Source: Gammaproteobacteria bacterium (lineage in GTDB: Bacteria > Pseudomonadota > Gammaproteobacteria > DRJJ01). Taken from it: DNA of 13,278 nucleotides. Position numbers and translations under genes: made by a program. Below the pieces are notes generated by a model that made no database searches, was not told the origin of the DNA, and saw nothing but the letters and a program-made list of their open reading frames with translations. The stretch covers positions 1-13,278 of the forward strand of contig DRJJ01000255.1 of assembly GCA_011052255.1 (NCBI GenBank). Direction: 5' to 3'. Of this stretch, positions 1-6,797 are shown piece by piece (the first letter of the stretch is position 1; the number at the start of each line of letters is the position of its first letter).

Positions 1-1499
1 AAGCCGGTGACCAGCACATTGGTAGGATAATAAGTTTTGAGTGCTTCAGTTTGCTGTGGCCAACCGAGTGTTGAGAAAGGCCACAGTGAAGATGAGAACC
101 AGGTATCAAGCACGTCTTCGTCCTGAGTCAATGGCATGTCGTCAGGTAGCTTGTGTTTTTTACGCACCTCGGCCTCTGAGCGACCAACGTAAATGTTGTC
201 ATGTTCGTCATACCAGGCCGGAATGCGGTGGCCCCACCAAATTTGTCGTGAGATGCACCAGTCTTCAATATTGCGCATCCATTCGAAGTAGGTGTTCTTC
301 CAGTTGTCCGGCACAAAGCGTACCTTGCCGCTTTCGACGGCTTCGATAGCGGGTTTGGCTAATGGTCCGACTTTTACATACCATTGATCGGTGAGGTAGG
401 GTTCGATCACGGTGGCGGATCGATCACCACGCGGAACCATTAATTTGTGGTCTTCGATTTTTTCGAGCAGACCCTGTTCCTGCAGGTCGCTGACGATCTG
501 CTTGCGTGCATCGTAGCGGTCCAGGCCGATATAGCGTGTTGGTAGCAGTTCGCCTTCTTCTTCCTCGTTTGCGCGTATCGCGGCATCGGTGGTGAAGATA
601 TTAATCAGGCCGCCGTGTGGCAGTTCCTGTATGGCGGTCTGATCACGGTGATTTTGCCAGACACCGTAGTCGTTAAAGTCATGTGCTGGCGTGATCTTGA
701 CGCAACCGGTGCCGAACTCCGGGTCTACATACTCATCTGCAATAATAGGGATACGTCGACCCGTGAGTGGTAATTCGACGAATTCACCGAGCAGGTGTTT
801 ATAGCGATCATCACCGGGGTGTATGGCAACGGCCGCATCACCGAGCATGGTCTCCGGGCGGGTGGTTGCGACAATCAGGTGGCCGTTACCATTGCTGAGC
901 GGGTAACGCATATGCCACATGTGACCGTTTTCTTCTTCGGAGATAACCTCAAGATCGGAAACGGCAGTGTGCAGTACGGTATCCCAGTTAACCAGGCGTT
1001 TGCCGCGATAAATCAGGCCTTCTTCATGCAGGCGCACAAACACTTCGCTAACTGCCTCAGACATACCCTCGTCCATGGTGAAGCGCTCACGTTGCCAGTC
1101 CAGTGAGCTTCCCATGCGACGTAACTGCCGGGTGATGGTGCCACCGGATTCATGTTTCCATTTCCAGATGCGTTCGATGAATTTTTCACGACCGAGGTCA
1201 TGGCGGGTTTTGCCTTCCGCCTCGAGCTGACGCTCAACGACCATTTGGGTGGCAATACCAGCATGATCGGTTCCTGCTTGCCATAGCGTATTGTCACCCT
1301 TCATGCGGTGGTATCGGGTTAACGCGTCCATGATGGTGTCCTGGAACGCATGTCCCATATGCAGAGAGCCGGTTACATTGGGAGGCGGGATCATGATGCA
1401 ATAGGGCTGGCCGCCAGCCTGGGGGGTGAAGTAACCGTTAGACTCCCAGGTTTCATACCAGCGTTGTTCGATGGTCTGTGGGTCGTAATTCTTTTCCAT
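1..1499 (-). CDS. valS: Valine--tRNA ligase, N-terminal part (cut by window edge)
   Basis: Class I aminoacyl-tRNA synthetase that charges tRNA-Val with valine in the cytoplasm. About 499 codons from the start are present and the frame runs off the left edge without a stop. The first residues read MEKNYDPQTIEQRWYETWE, very close to other gammaproteobacterial ValRS. The HIGH-type ATP motif is HMGH at residues 47-50, inside NVTGSLHMGH. The editing (CP1) region shows VATTRPETMLGD and GTGCVKITPAHDFNDYG. Further on are DWCISRQIWWGHRIPAWYDE and DVLDTWFSSSLWPFSTLGWP. The KMSKS loop and anticodon-binding domain lie outside the window. It is the last gene of the minus-strand pepA–holC–hypothetical–valS run, 112 bp beyond the small gene, and has a perfect -10 box of its own just upstream. 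The ATG has only a weak Shine-Dalgarno sequence. Identity is certain from the motifs. Confidence 0.98.
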   Translation of the reverse strand, partial: MEKNYDPQTIEQRWYETWESNGYFTPQAGGQPYCIMIPPPNVTGSLHMGHAFQDTIMDALTRYHRMKGDNTLWQAGTDHAGIATQMVVERQLEAEGKTRHDLGREKFIERIWKWKHESGGTITRQLRRMGSSLDWQRERFTMDEGMSEAVSEVFVRLHEEGLIYRGKRLVNWDTVLHTAVSDLEVISEEENGHMWHMRYPLSNGNGHLIVATTRPETMLGDAAVAIHPGDDRYKHLLGEFVELPLTGRRIPIIADEYVDPEFGTGCVKITPAHDFNDYGVWQNHRDQTAIQELPHGGLINIFTTDAAIRANEEEEGELLPTRYIGLDRYDARKQIVSDLQEQGLLEKIEDHKLMVPRGDRSATVIEPYLTDQWYVKVGPLAKPAIEAVESGKVRFVPDNWKNTYFEWMRNIEDWCISRQIWWGHRIPAWYDEHDNIYVGRSEAEVRKKHKLPDDMPLTQDEDVLDTWFSSSLWPFSTLGWPQQTEALKTYYPTNVLVTG

Positions 1500-1533
1500 G
1501 TGTGCTCAGTCTGCTTAGTGTGGCAAAGCGTCT

Positions 1534-1539
1534 ATTATA
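1534..1539 (-). promoter_or_regulatory. Candidate -10 box of a valS promoter
   Basis: Reading the minus strand, the spacer between the small gene and valS contains a perfect TATAAT at 1539-1534. It would put the transcript start near 1527, about 28 nt before the valS ATG at 1499. The hexamer 17 nt further upstream (CCTGCA) is a poor -35 match, but TG lies just upstream of the -10 box. valS may therefore be transcribed on its own as well as from the pepA promoter. This is inference from sequence only. Confidence 0.4.
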
Positions 1540-1611
1540 ACCAGAAACCGGATGCTTGCAGGTGCAGGATCAGCGGCTCGCTGGTTTGTGGGGTGTGTTT
1601 CGCAGGTAAAA

Positions 1612-1968
1612 TCAGTCTTTTTGACTGTCGTGCAGGGCCTGTATCAGTTCGGGCAGGTGCTCCTGTAGCTTGAACACCAGTTTTTGCTGTATTGCCGCCT
1701 CTTGCCGGTTGACCTGTTCATGCACCGCGGCGCTGATGACCGGGATGATTTCATCCAGTATTTCGTGCTTGAAGTCTTCCTGAATCTCTGCCGCAATTTG
1801 CTCAAGCAGCGGGGCGATGGCCTCGATATTGATGTTGTCTGTTGATGGCAGATTCAGTAATTCTGCAGCAGGCTCTGGCGTGGCCAGGGCTTCCGGGTTG
1901 CCCGGGATAACGACTTCTTCCAGTACCGGAATAGGAGATTTATCGAACGGGTTATCGTCAATGCTCAT
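1612..1968 (-). CDS. Small acidic protein of unknown function between holC and valS
   Basis: I do not recognise this 118-residue protein. It starts MSIDDNPFDKSPIPVLEE and has no signal peptide or membrane segment. The first ~45 residues are rich in Pro, Glu and Ala and look disordered. From about residue 46 to the end it is probably helical and amphipathic, with regularly spaced Ile/Leu (IEAIAPLLEQIAAEIQ, then VFKLQEHLPELIQALH), which suggests a coiled coil or a protein-binding helix bundle. It begins 12 bp after the holC stop, with AGG about 10 nt before the ATG, so it is probably co-transcribed with pepA and holC. I recall that some other gammaproteobacteria, Pseudomonas among them, also have a small hypothetical gene in this slot, but I cannot test homology here. 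Coding status is supported by its packing and protein-like composition; function is unknown. Confidence 0.75.
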   Translation of the reverse strand: MSIDDNPFDKSPIPVLEEVVIPGNPEALATPEPAAELLNLPSTDNINIEAIAPLLEQIAAEIQEDFKHEILDEIIPVISAAVHEQVNRQEAAIQQKLVFKLQEHLPELIQALHDSQKD

Positions 1969-1980
1969 GTTCTGGTGCCT

Positions 1981-2406
1981 TTATAGATTATGTGTATGCA
2001 TAGGGTAACCGCGATCACGGTAGAATTTGAAACGTGTTCTGGCCTGCGCACGTATCTCATCGGCCTGGTTGACCAGTTCGGCGACGCGCTGGAAGCGGCT
2101 GAAAAACAGGGGCACTTCAGCCGTCATGTTTAACAGCACATCGGCCTGGCTTTCCGGTGCTTCCTGCTGATGGCCAATTAGCACCGGGGCAGGTTCGCCA
2201 TCTGCTGTAGCCAGCTGGTGTGGCACAAAGCTGCCCTGACGAAAGGTCCACATGAGTTCGTCCAGCTGTGCGCTGGATTGTTCAGAGGCGGTGTGGATGT
2301 AGATGCTATGCCCTTGCTTAAAGGCCTTTTCAGCCAGACGGCAGGCCAGGATCAGACGGTTTTTTTCGGCCTGGTCCGGTAGTATATAGAAATCAACGCG
2401 TGTCAT
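1981..2406 (-). CDS. holC: DNA polymerase III subunit chi
   Basis: The chi subunit of the clamp-loader complex links the replicase to single-strand-binding protein through the SSB C-terminal tail. The protein has 141 residues (E. coli chi has 147). It starts MTRVDFYIL and continues with the family pattern: LACRLAEKAFKQGHSIYIHT near residues 20-40, then ELMWTFRQGSFVPHQL, PVLIGH, DVLLNM and a C-terminal FYRDRGYPMHTHNL. I chose the ATG at 2406 although the frame stays open upstream, because the extra residues encode the tail of pepA in another frame and chi proteins begin with this motif. The ATG overlaps the pepA stop by one base (TAATG), which suggests translational coupling. pepA–holC–valS order is typical of gammaproteobacteria. 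Confidence 0.95.
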   Translation of the reverse strand: MTRVDFYILPDQAEKNRLILACRLAEKAFKQGHSIYIHTASEQSSAQLDELMWTFRQGSFVPHQLATADGEPAPVLIGHQQEAPESQADVLLNMTAEVPLFFSRFQRVAELVNQADEIRAQARTRFKFYRDRGYPMHTHNL

Positions 2407-3893
2407 TATCCGGCACGGTCTATCAGGTATTGCATCAGCAAGGGTACGGGTCGGCCGGTGGCCCCCTTGTTGGCACCCGATACCCATGCGGTGCCAGCGA
2501 TGTCCATATGTGCCCAGTTATAGTCTTTGGTGTAGCGTGACAGGAAGCAGGCGGCGGTGATGGTGCCGGCGGTCCGGCCACCAATATTGGCCATGTCAGC
2601 AAAGTTGCTGTCGAGCTGTTGCTGGTATTCTTCCCATAACGGTAATTGCCAGGCACGGTCACCAACCTGTTCGCCGGCCTTGAGCAGGTCTTTGATCAGC
2701 GGCTCGTTATTACCCAGTACGGCCTGGGTCTGGTGCCCCAGCGCAACAATGCAGGCACCGGTAAGCGTTGCCAGGTCGATCACTACATCTGGTTTATAGC
2801 GAGCACAATAGGTGAGCGCGTCACACAGTATCAGGCGCCCCTCGGCATCTGTATTCAGTATTTCGATGGTCTGGCCAGACATGCTGGTGACGATGTCGCC
2901 GGGTTTGTTGGCATCGCCATCGGGCAGGTTTTCTGAACTGGGGATCACGCCGACAAGATTAATCGGCAGGCCGATTTCGGCAACTGCACACATCACCCCC
3001 ATGACGGTGGCGCCACCGCACATATCGTATTTCATTTCATCCATAGCTTGTGCCGGCTTAATCGAAATACCACCGGCATCGAAGGTCAGCCCTTTACCCA
3101 CCAACACTACCGGCTTGTCCGATTTTCTTGCGCCCTTGTAGTCCAGTGTGATCAGTTTGGCTGGCTGGCGGCTACCGCGTGATACAGACAACAGGGCGCC
3201 CATACCCAGTTTTTTCATCTCGGCCTCTTCCAGTATCCTGATGCTCAGCTTGCTGTGTTGCTTGCCCAGCTTGCGAGCCTGGCTGGCAAGATAGGAGGGT
3301 GTGCAAATATTGCCCGGTAAGTTAGACAGATCACGGGTCAGACCCATACCGTTGGCGATGGCCTGCCCGGCGATCAGCCCATGTTTGGCGGCTGCCAGAT
3401 CACGGCTGTCAACATTCAGCGTGATACTTTTCAGTGGACGTTTGGGTGCGCTGGATTTGCTTTTAAGCTGGTCGAAGCGGTAGCGAGCCGATTCACACGC
3501 GACGATGGCCTGACTGATTTTGCGCTGGCTGTTCCAGCCTTTTACCGTTAGTTCGGACAAATAAAACGTTGCATGGGTGGTGCCACCGTCCTCAAGTGTT
3601 TTACTTGCGGTAGAAAAAATCTTGCCAAAGCTGGCGGCATCCAGTTTTTTCTCTTTACCACAACCGACCAGCAGTACACGTTCGCAGCCCAGGCCCGGCA
3701 GGTTGTAGAGCATCAGGCTTTTCCCTGGTTTGCCATCCATGTCACCGTGTTTGAGCACGGCAGCCAACTGGCCATCGCAGACCTGGTTGATCTGTTTTGC
3801 AGTAGAACCGAGCTTGCGTGATTCATAGATGCCAATTACCATGCAGCCACTACGCTGTTTGGCCGGGATACTGCTTTTGACGCGATATTCCAT
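2406..3893 (-). CDS. pepA: Leucyl aminopeptidase (cytosol aminopeptidase, M17 family)
   Basis: Manganese/zinc-dependent hexameric aminopeptidase that releases N-terminal residues from peptides. In E. coli PepA also binds DNA as an accessory factor in XerCD recombination at cer and in carAB control. The protein has 495 residues against 503 in E. coli. With the start at 3893 (MEYRVKSSIPAKQ) the metal and catalytic residues fall where expected: VGKGLTFDAGG with K267 and D272, K279 in ISIKP, D290 in KYDMCGG, and the family signature NTDAEGRL at 347-354 with D349, E351 and R353. The longer in-frame start at 3992 is rejected because the added 33 residues lie in the promoter region and match nothing in the family. 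A GAGGA sequence sits 10 nt before the chosen ATG. It is the first gene of the pepA–holC–hypothetical–valS run and is divergent from lptG. Confidence 0.97.
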   Translation of the reverse strand: MEYRVKSSIPAKQRSGCMVIGIYESRKLGSTAKQINQVCDGQLAAVLKHGDMDGKPGKSLMLYNLPGLGCERVLLVGCGKEKKLDAASFGKIFSTASKTLEDGGTTHATFYLSELTVKGWNSQRKISQAIVACESARYRFDQLKSKSSAPKRPLKSITLNVDSRDLAAAKHGLIAGQAIANGMGLTRDLSNLPGNICTPSYLASQARKLGKQHSKLSIRILEEAEMKKLGMGALLSVSRGSRQPAKLITLDYKGARKSDKPVVLVGKGLTFDAGGISIKPAQAMDEMKYDMCGGATVMGVMCAVAEIGLPINLVGVIPSSENLPDGDANKPGDIVTSMSGQTIEILNTDAEGRLILCDALTYCARYKPDVVIDLATLTGACIVALGHQTQAVLGNNEPLIKDLLKAGEQVGDRAWQLPLWEEYQQQLDSNFADMANIGGRTAGTITAACFLSRYTKDYNWAHMDIAGTAWVSGANKGATGRPVPLLMQYLIDRAG

Positions 3894-3927
3894 GCTAGAC
3901 TGATCCTCGATGTGCTTTGCCGGATAG

Positions 3928-3957
3928 CTTATACAGCACTGTAACGGAAAATGTTGA
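3928..3957 (-). promoter_or_regulatory. Candidate pepA promoter
   Basis: On the minus strand TCAACA (3957-3952) and TATAAG (3933-3928) are separated by 18 bp. They match the sigma-70 -35 and -10 consensus at four and five of six positions. The transcript would begin near 3921 and leave a leader of about 27 nt. The -35 hexamer overlaps the one proposed for lptG on the other strand, so RNA polymerase could occupy only one promoter at a time. Prediction by eye. Confidence 0.4.
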
Positions 3958-3981
3958 AAACATGCAAGCTTCATGTATATA
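3954..3981 (+). promoter_or_regulatory. Candidate lptG promoter
   Basis: TTGAAA at 3954-3959 and TATATA at 3976-3981 are separated by 16 bp (an alternative -10, TATAAG, starts two bases later at 18 bp). The first hexamer matches the -35 consensus at five of six positions. This would give a leader of about 35 nt before the lptG ATG. It supports lptG being transcribed from its own promoter here rather than from an upstream lptF gene. Prediction by eye. Confidence 0.4.
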
Positions 3982-4023
3982 AGGTGTTTCATGTGGTAAT
4001 TTTGGTTAAAACCGGGCTGGTTT

Positions 4024-5085
4024 ATGGGTATTATTGATCGTTATATTGCAGGCCATGTCATTAAGGGAAGCTTTGCGGCCTTGCTGGTTCTGGCAGGATT
4101 GTCCGGCTTTTTCGCTTACATGTCTGAACTCGGTGATGTGAGAGGCCTTTATACCTCATCAAAAGCGGCCTTGTATGTGCTGTTTACCTTGCCACGCCAG
4201 TTATATGAGTTGTTTCCGACCGCCGTTCTGATAGGCAGCCTGATTTCACTGGGTTCACTGGCGGCCCACAGCGAACTGATTGTCTTGCGTGTGTCGGGTC
4301 TGTCGCAATTCCGTATCAGTCTGTCGGTATTAAAAGGTGGGCTGGTGCTGATGGTATGCGCATTTATAATTGGTGAATTTATTGCACCACCGAGTGAGCA
4401 GTATGCCCAGCAAGTGCGTGCTGTGACTGCGCACGGAAACCTGACCTTGCAGAGTGATGATGCCTTGTGGGTGCGCTATAAAAATCAGGTTGTTCACGTA
4501 GAGAATATATTGGTTGGGGATCGCTTGCAGAAACTGGAGATATACCAGTTTGATGATGGGATGGAACTGAAACAGATTACTCGCGCCAGTGAGGCGAAAT
4601 TCCAGTCAGGCAAATGGCATTTATCAGATGTTAGTCTTAACCGCATTGGTATGTCCGGTATACAGAGCGAGCAGCAAAAAGAAATGGTATGGGACGAGTT
4701 GTTCGACCCGGATGTGCTTGATGTATTAACAGTGGAACCGGAATATCTGTCTTTCTGGTCGTTGTATGAATACATTGAATATGTCGAGGAAAATGGTCAG
4801 GACAGCGAGCAGTACCGACATGCCTTCTGGGTCAAGCTGATAACGCCTTTTACCACATTGGTGATGTTGCTGGTGGCGATGCCATTTGTGTTCGGTTCGC
4901 TGCGTAGCTCCGGTACCGGCAAGCGTATGTTTATCGGCATTGTACTGGGGTTGGTATTTTATTTAATTAACAAAACCTTCAATCGGGCTGGTCTGGCCTA
5001 TGACCTGTACCCTTTGCTCAGCGCAGCGCTGCCGACATTGTTGTTTGCTGCGGGGTCTATCTGGGCATTGCGTAGACAGCCCTGA
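4024..5085 (+). CDS. lptG: Lipopolysaccharide export permease LptG
   Basis: Inner-membrane half of the LptB2FG ABC transporter, which extracts LPS and feeds it to the LptC-LptA bridge. The 353-residue protein has the family layout. TM1 is near residues 14-33, TM2 62-82 and TM3 102-121. A periplasmic beta-jellyroll domain spans about 122-265, followed by TM4 271-291, TM5 302-318 and TM6 328-349. It is LptG rather than LptF because it begins IDRYIAGHVI and has LGSLAAHSELIVLRVSG, IGEFIAPPSEQ, a Gly-Gln-Asp before TM4 (EENGQDSEQY) and FGSLRSSGTGKR between TM4 and TM5, all matching E. coli LptG. In E. coli, lptF lies between pepA and lptG; here only 130 bp separate pepA from lptG, with no lptF remnant. 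The Shine-Dalgarno is weak; an upstream in-frame ATG at 3991 is closed by a stop within two codons. It converges on the RDD gene with an 11-bp gap. Confidence 0.95.
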   Translation: MGIIDRYIAGHVIKGSFAALLVLAGLSGFFAYMSELGDVRGLYTSSKAALYVLFTLPRQLYELFPTAVLIGSLISLGSLAAHSELIVLRVSGLSQFRISLSVLKGGLVLMVCAFIIGEFIAPPSEQYAQQVRAVTAHGNLTLQSDDALWVRYKNQVVHVENILVGDRLQKLEIYQFDDGMELKQITRASEAKFQSGKWHLSDVSLNRIGMSGIQSEQQKEMVWDELFDPDVLDVLTVEPEYLSFWSLYEYIEYVEENGQDSEQYRHAFWVKLITPFTTLVMLLVAMPFVFGSLRSSGTGKRMFIGIVLGLVFYLINKTFNRAGLAYDLYPLLSAALPTLLFAAGSIWALRRQP

Positions 5086-5096
5086 ATAGTTGTTGC

Positions 5097-5504
5097 TTAT
5101 ACCCGTTCGACACGGGTTTTTGCCAGTTTGTCATACAGAGCCTGTTTATCTTTACGGAACAGGCACCAGATCATACCCAGCCCCCCCAGTATCAGCGCGA
5201 CAAAAAATCGTTGTGCGGCCTGGTTCCAGCTGATGGCAGCACCGGACGACTGCAATACCTTGATTTTCCATGCTCGCATGCCCAGTGTCTGTCCGCCATG
5301 CGTCCAGAACCATCCAAAAAACCAGAAACTGACCAGTAATATATAGAGCTGAAAGGGCAAACTGGCCGGATTAAAATGGCCGCGCGTAACCAGCATCACC
5401 AGAGCGGTCGCCAGAAACCAGATCGCAACCAGTAGCAGGCTGTCGTAGGTCAGAGCGCCAAGACGTCGCAACAGGCCGGCTGGGTGGGGTGTGGTTTCAG
5501 TCAT
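5097..5504 (-). CDS. RDD-family integral membrane protein
   Basis: A 135-residue inner-membrane protein of the RDD family, named for conserved Arg-Asp-Asp residues. Here the Arg is in LLRRLGALTYD (R13/R14), the first Asp is D21 and the second is D125 in KQALYDKLAKT. The motif GGQTLGMRAWKIKV at 70-83, between TM2 and TM3, is typical. Predicted membrane segments are at about 19-39, 50-68 and 99-115. Small RDD proteins are common and mostly unassigned; some have been linked to ion transport or salt tolerance, so I give no specific function. It faces lptG tail to tail, and a gene of this kind beside lptFG is a frequent gammaproteobacterial arrangement as I recall it. On the minus strand TATACT (5519-5514) could be a -10 box, but it would leave almost no leader, so I do not call it. 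Confidence 0.9.
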   Translation of the reverse strand: MTETTPHPAGLLRRLGALTYDSLLLVAIWFLATALVMLVTRGHFNPASLPFQLYILLVSFWFFGWFWTHGGQTLGMRAWKIKVLQSSGAAISWNQAAQRFFVALILGGLGMIWCLFRKDKQALYDKLAKTRVERV

Positions 5505-5533
5505 AAAGTACCCAGTATAAAATCTTGTATGTT

Positions 5534-5578
5534 GGGTGAAAAGTGGTAACCCTTACCGCTTTGTGTTAAACCTCACCC
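5534..5578. repeat. Compound inverted repeat between the RDD gene and the DUF2173 cluster
   Basis: Two nested inverted repeats lie in the 122-bp divergent spacer. The inner one has 10-bp arms, AAAGTGGTAA (5540-5549) and TTACCGCTTT (5553-5562), with one mismatch (a G·T pair as RNA) around a 3-base CCC spacer. The outer one is a perfect 6-bp pair, GGGTGA (5534-5539) and TCACCC (5573-5578). The left arms are contiguous; on the right ten bases separate them. The inner repeat has the size of a dimeric repressor operator. Alternatively it could fold as an mRNA hairpin ahead of the first DUF2173 gene. There is no T tract after it on the plus strand. A possible -10 box, TATAAC, lies at 5593-5598. Repeat certain, role inferred. 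Confidence 0.5.
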
Positions 5579-5626
5579 CGTAGGCCGAAAAATATAACAA
5601 CTAGCCATCAGGCGTGGGAATCAACA

Positions 5627-5980
5627 GTGTCAATTGTATCAGAACTAGTCAGTATGCCGGGCGTTATTGCTGCCGGCGAATATGCCTATCGCGGTGACCG
5701 CTTCAGTTACAAGGGCGACCTACAACCCGAGCAGGCGCGTATGGCTTCGATTATGTGTCGTTCCACCACCATGGGTGTGCGCATGCAGGCCGATATGCTT
5801 GCCTCGATCTATCCGGATTGCGGCATTACACCCAGTCGCGGCTGGGCGGTGCGTGGGCCACAGTTTTCTGTTTGTGTGGTTGCAAACGTATTCTGTTTTA
5901 TAAGTGCCGAGGCACCGTTTAACGATATCATGCAGTTTATGAACAAGCGTCTGCATAATGACGTGAGTGATATGGTTTGA
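5627..5980 (+). CDS. DUF2173-family protein, first of three tandem copies
   Basis: Small soluble protein of 117 residues that I assign to the DUF2173 family from its pattern: an N-terminal helix ending in MPGVIAAGEY (10-19), a central helical stretch, then PSRGWAVRGPQF (69-80) and a hydrophobic strand SVCVVANVFCFIS (81-93) followed by a C-terminal helix. The overall alpha/beta plan resembles roadblock/LC7-like modules, but that link is my inference. Function is unknown. The start is GTG at 5627; the alternative ATG at 5654 would remove the helix that all three copies share before the (V/A)xGxxAxxE(Y/F)-like motif, and it lacks a Shine-Dalgarno. GGGA lies about 8 nt before the GTG. It is followed after 32 bp by a second copy and is probably the first gene of a three-gene operon. 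It carries four cysteines (residues 44, 65, 83 and 90). Confidence 0.8.
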   Translation: MSIVSELVSMPGVIAAGEYAYRGDRFSYKGDLQPEQARMASIMCRSTTMGVRMQADMLASIYPDCGITPSRGWAVRGPQFSVCVVANVFCFISAEAPFNDIMQFMNKRLHNDVSDMV

Positions 5981-6012
5981 TATGAAGTTGGTCGTAATGA
6001 AGAGGATGATCC

Positions 6013-6363
6013 ATGGTTGATCTGGATAAACTGATGAACCTGGCGGGTGCCGTTGCCGCTTTCGAATACGGTGATGGTGGCAAGCTGGTAGACAGTCGCA
6101 TAGATGAAGAAGGTCCGCTGGACAAAACCATGCTGGATTTGCTGTGCCATATGTGTGCTGCCAATACCTGTATTGCGACCATGCAGGCGCGTGGCTGGGA
6201 AAGCGTTACCGGTAGCACCGGTTTTTACCCGGTGCAAGGCTTCACGCTGGTCGGGTTTGAATGGTCTACCGTCACTCATGCGCGGCATGGTGTGGTGTTA
6301 CGCAACGATCAGGTTGATTACGAATCTGCATACCAGGCACTTGAGGAACAGGTACAGGAATGA
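6013..6363 (+). CDS. DUF2173-family-like protein, divergent second copy
   Basis: A 116-residue soluble protein and middle member of the triplet. The start MVDLDKLMNLAGAVAAFEYG matches the DUF2173 N-terminus and aligns with the first copy (SELVSMPGVIAAGEYA). The C-terminal half has diverged: where the first and third copies have PxRGW, this one has FYPVQGF (71-77), and the following strand is TLVGFEWSTVTHARHGVVL. The ATG at 6013 has a good Shine-Dalgarno, AGAGGA at 6001-6006, six bases upstream, better than that of the first copy. Its stop overlaps the start of the third copy (ATGA), so the second and third products are probably made in similar amounts and may form a heteromeric complex; that is inference. 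No catalytic motif is visible. Assignment rests on the N-terminal match and position. Confidence 0.72.
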   Translation: MVDLDKLMNLAGAVAAFEYGDGGKLVDSRIDEEGPLDKTMLDLLCHMCAANTCIATMQARGWESVTGSTGFYPVQGFTLVGFEWSTVTHARHGVVLRNDQVDYESAYQALEEQVQE

Positions 6364-6692
6364 TCAAACGACTACTGGCTGTCGATGGCGTACTGGCAAT
6401 ATGCCAGTTTCGGGATGACGGTGAATTTGTCGATGGTTATGGCATGATCCCTCAGGAAGAAATGGTACGCCTGTCCCGATTTGCCCATGATTACAAGCGA
6501 CTGGTTCAGGGTAATGCCGATCAGTTATCCATGTTTACACAAATGCCAGGCTGGACGCCGCCGCGCGGCTGGATGGTGCATGGACAGAGTAAAACAGTAC
6601 TGAGTATATCGAACCTGGTGTGCCTGACCAAGAACAAAGAGGCCTCACTCAAAGAGGTCATGTCAGAACTGGACAGGCTGGCGCATCGCTAG
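6360..6692 (+). CDS. DUF2173-family protein, third copy
   Basis: A 110-residue soluble protein. The N-terminus MIKRLLAVDGVLAICQFRDDG aligns with the same region of the other two copies, and the C-terminal half MPGWTPPRGWMVHGQS (62-77) followed by the strand KTVLSISNLVCLT and helix SLKEVMSELDRL matches the DUF2173 pattern best of the three. There is no signal peptide and no transmembrane segment. The ATG lies within the stop of the second copy (4-nt ATGA overlap), a usual sign of translational coupling. The next gene, pcnB, begins 118 bp later, so the triplet is likely a separate unit. The molecular role of this family is unknown to me. I associate it with sulfur-oxidising and other chemolithotrophic proteobacteria from memory, not from anything in this window. 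Confidence 0.8.
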   Translation: MIKRLLAVDGVLAICQFRDDGEFVDGYGMIPQEEMVRLSRFAHDYKRLVQGNADQLSMFTQMPGWTPPRGWMVHGQSKTVLSISNLVCLTKNKEASLKEVMSELDRLAHR

Positions 6693-6797
6693 GTCGCCAC
6701 ATCTGCACTACACCAGCCACAATCGGTCTGCAATCAGTGGTAATATATCGTCCGGCTAATAAAACAAACCCGGCGTATAAACAGGCTGGCAATAAAC

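Noticed and set aside
795..1106. Plus-strand open frame of 103 codons across valS
   Set aside because: It is antisense to conserved ValRS editing-domain sequence and matches no family.
2406..3992. Longer pepA reading frame starting at 3992
   Set aside because: The extra 33 residues lie over the divergent promoter region and match nothing in the family; the ATG at 3893 has a GAGGA site and puts catalytic residues at the usual distance.
6676..6718. Competing short stems at the end of the third DUF2173 gene (GGCTGG/CCAGCC and TGGCG/CGCCA)
   Set aside because: Arms of five to six bases, partly within the coding end, with no T run; likely chance.
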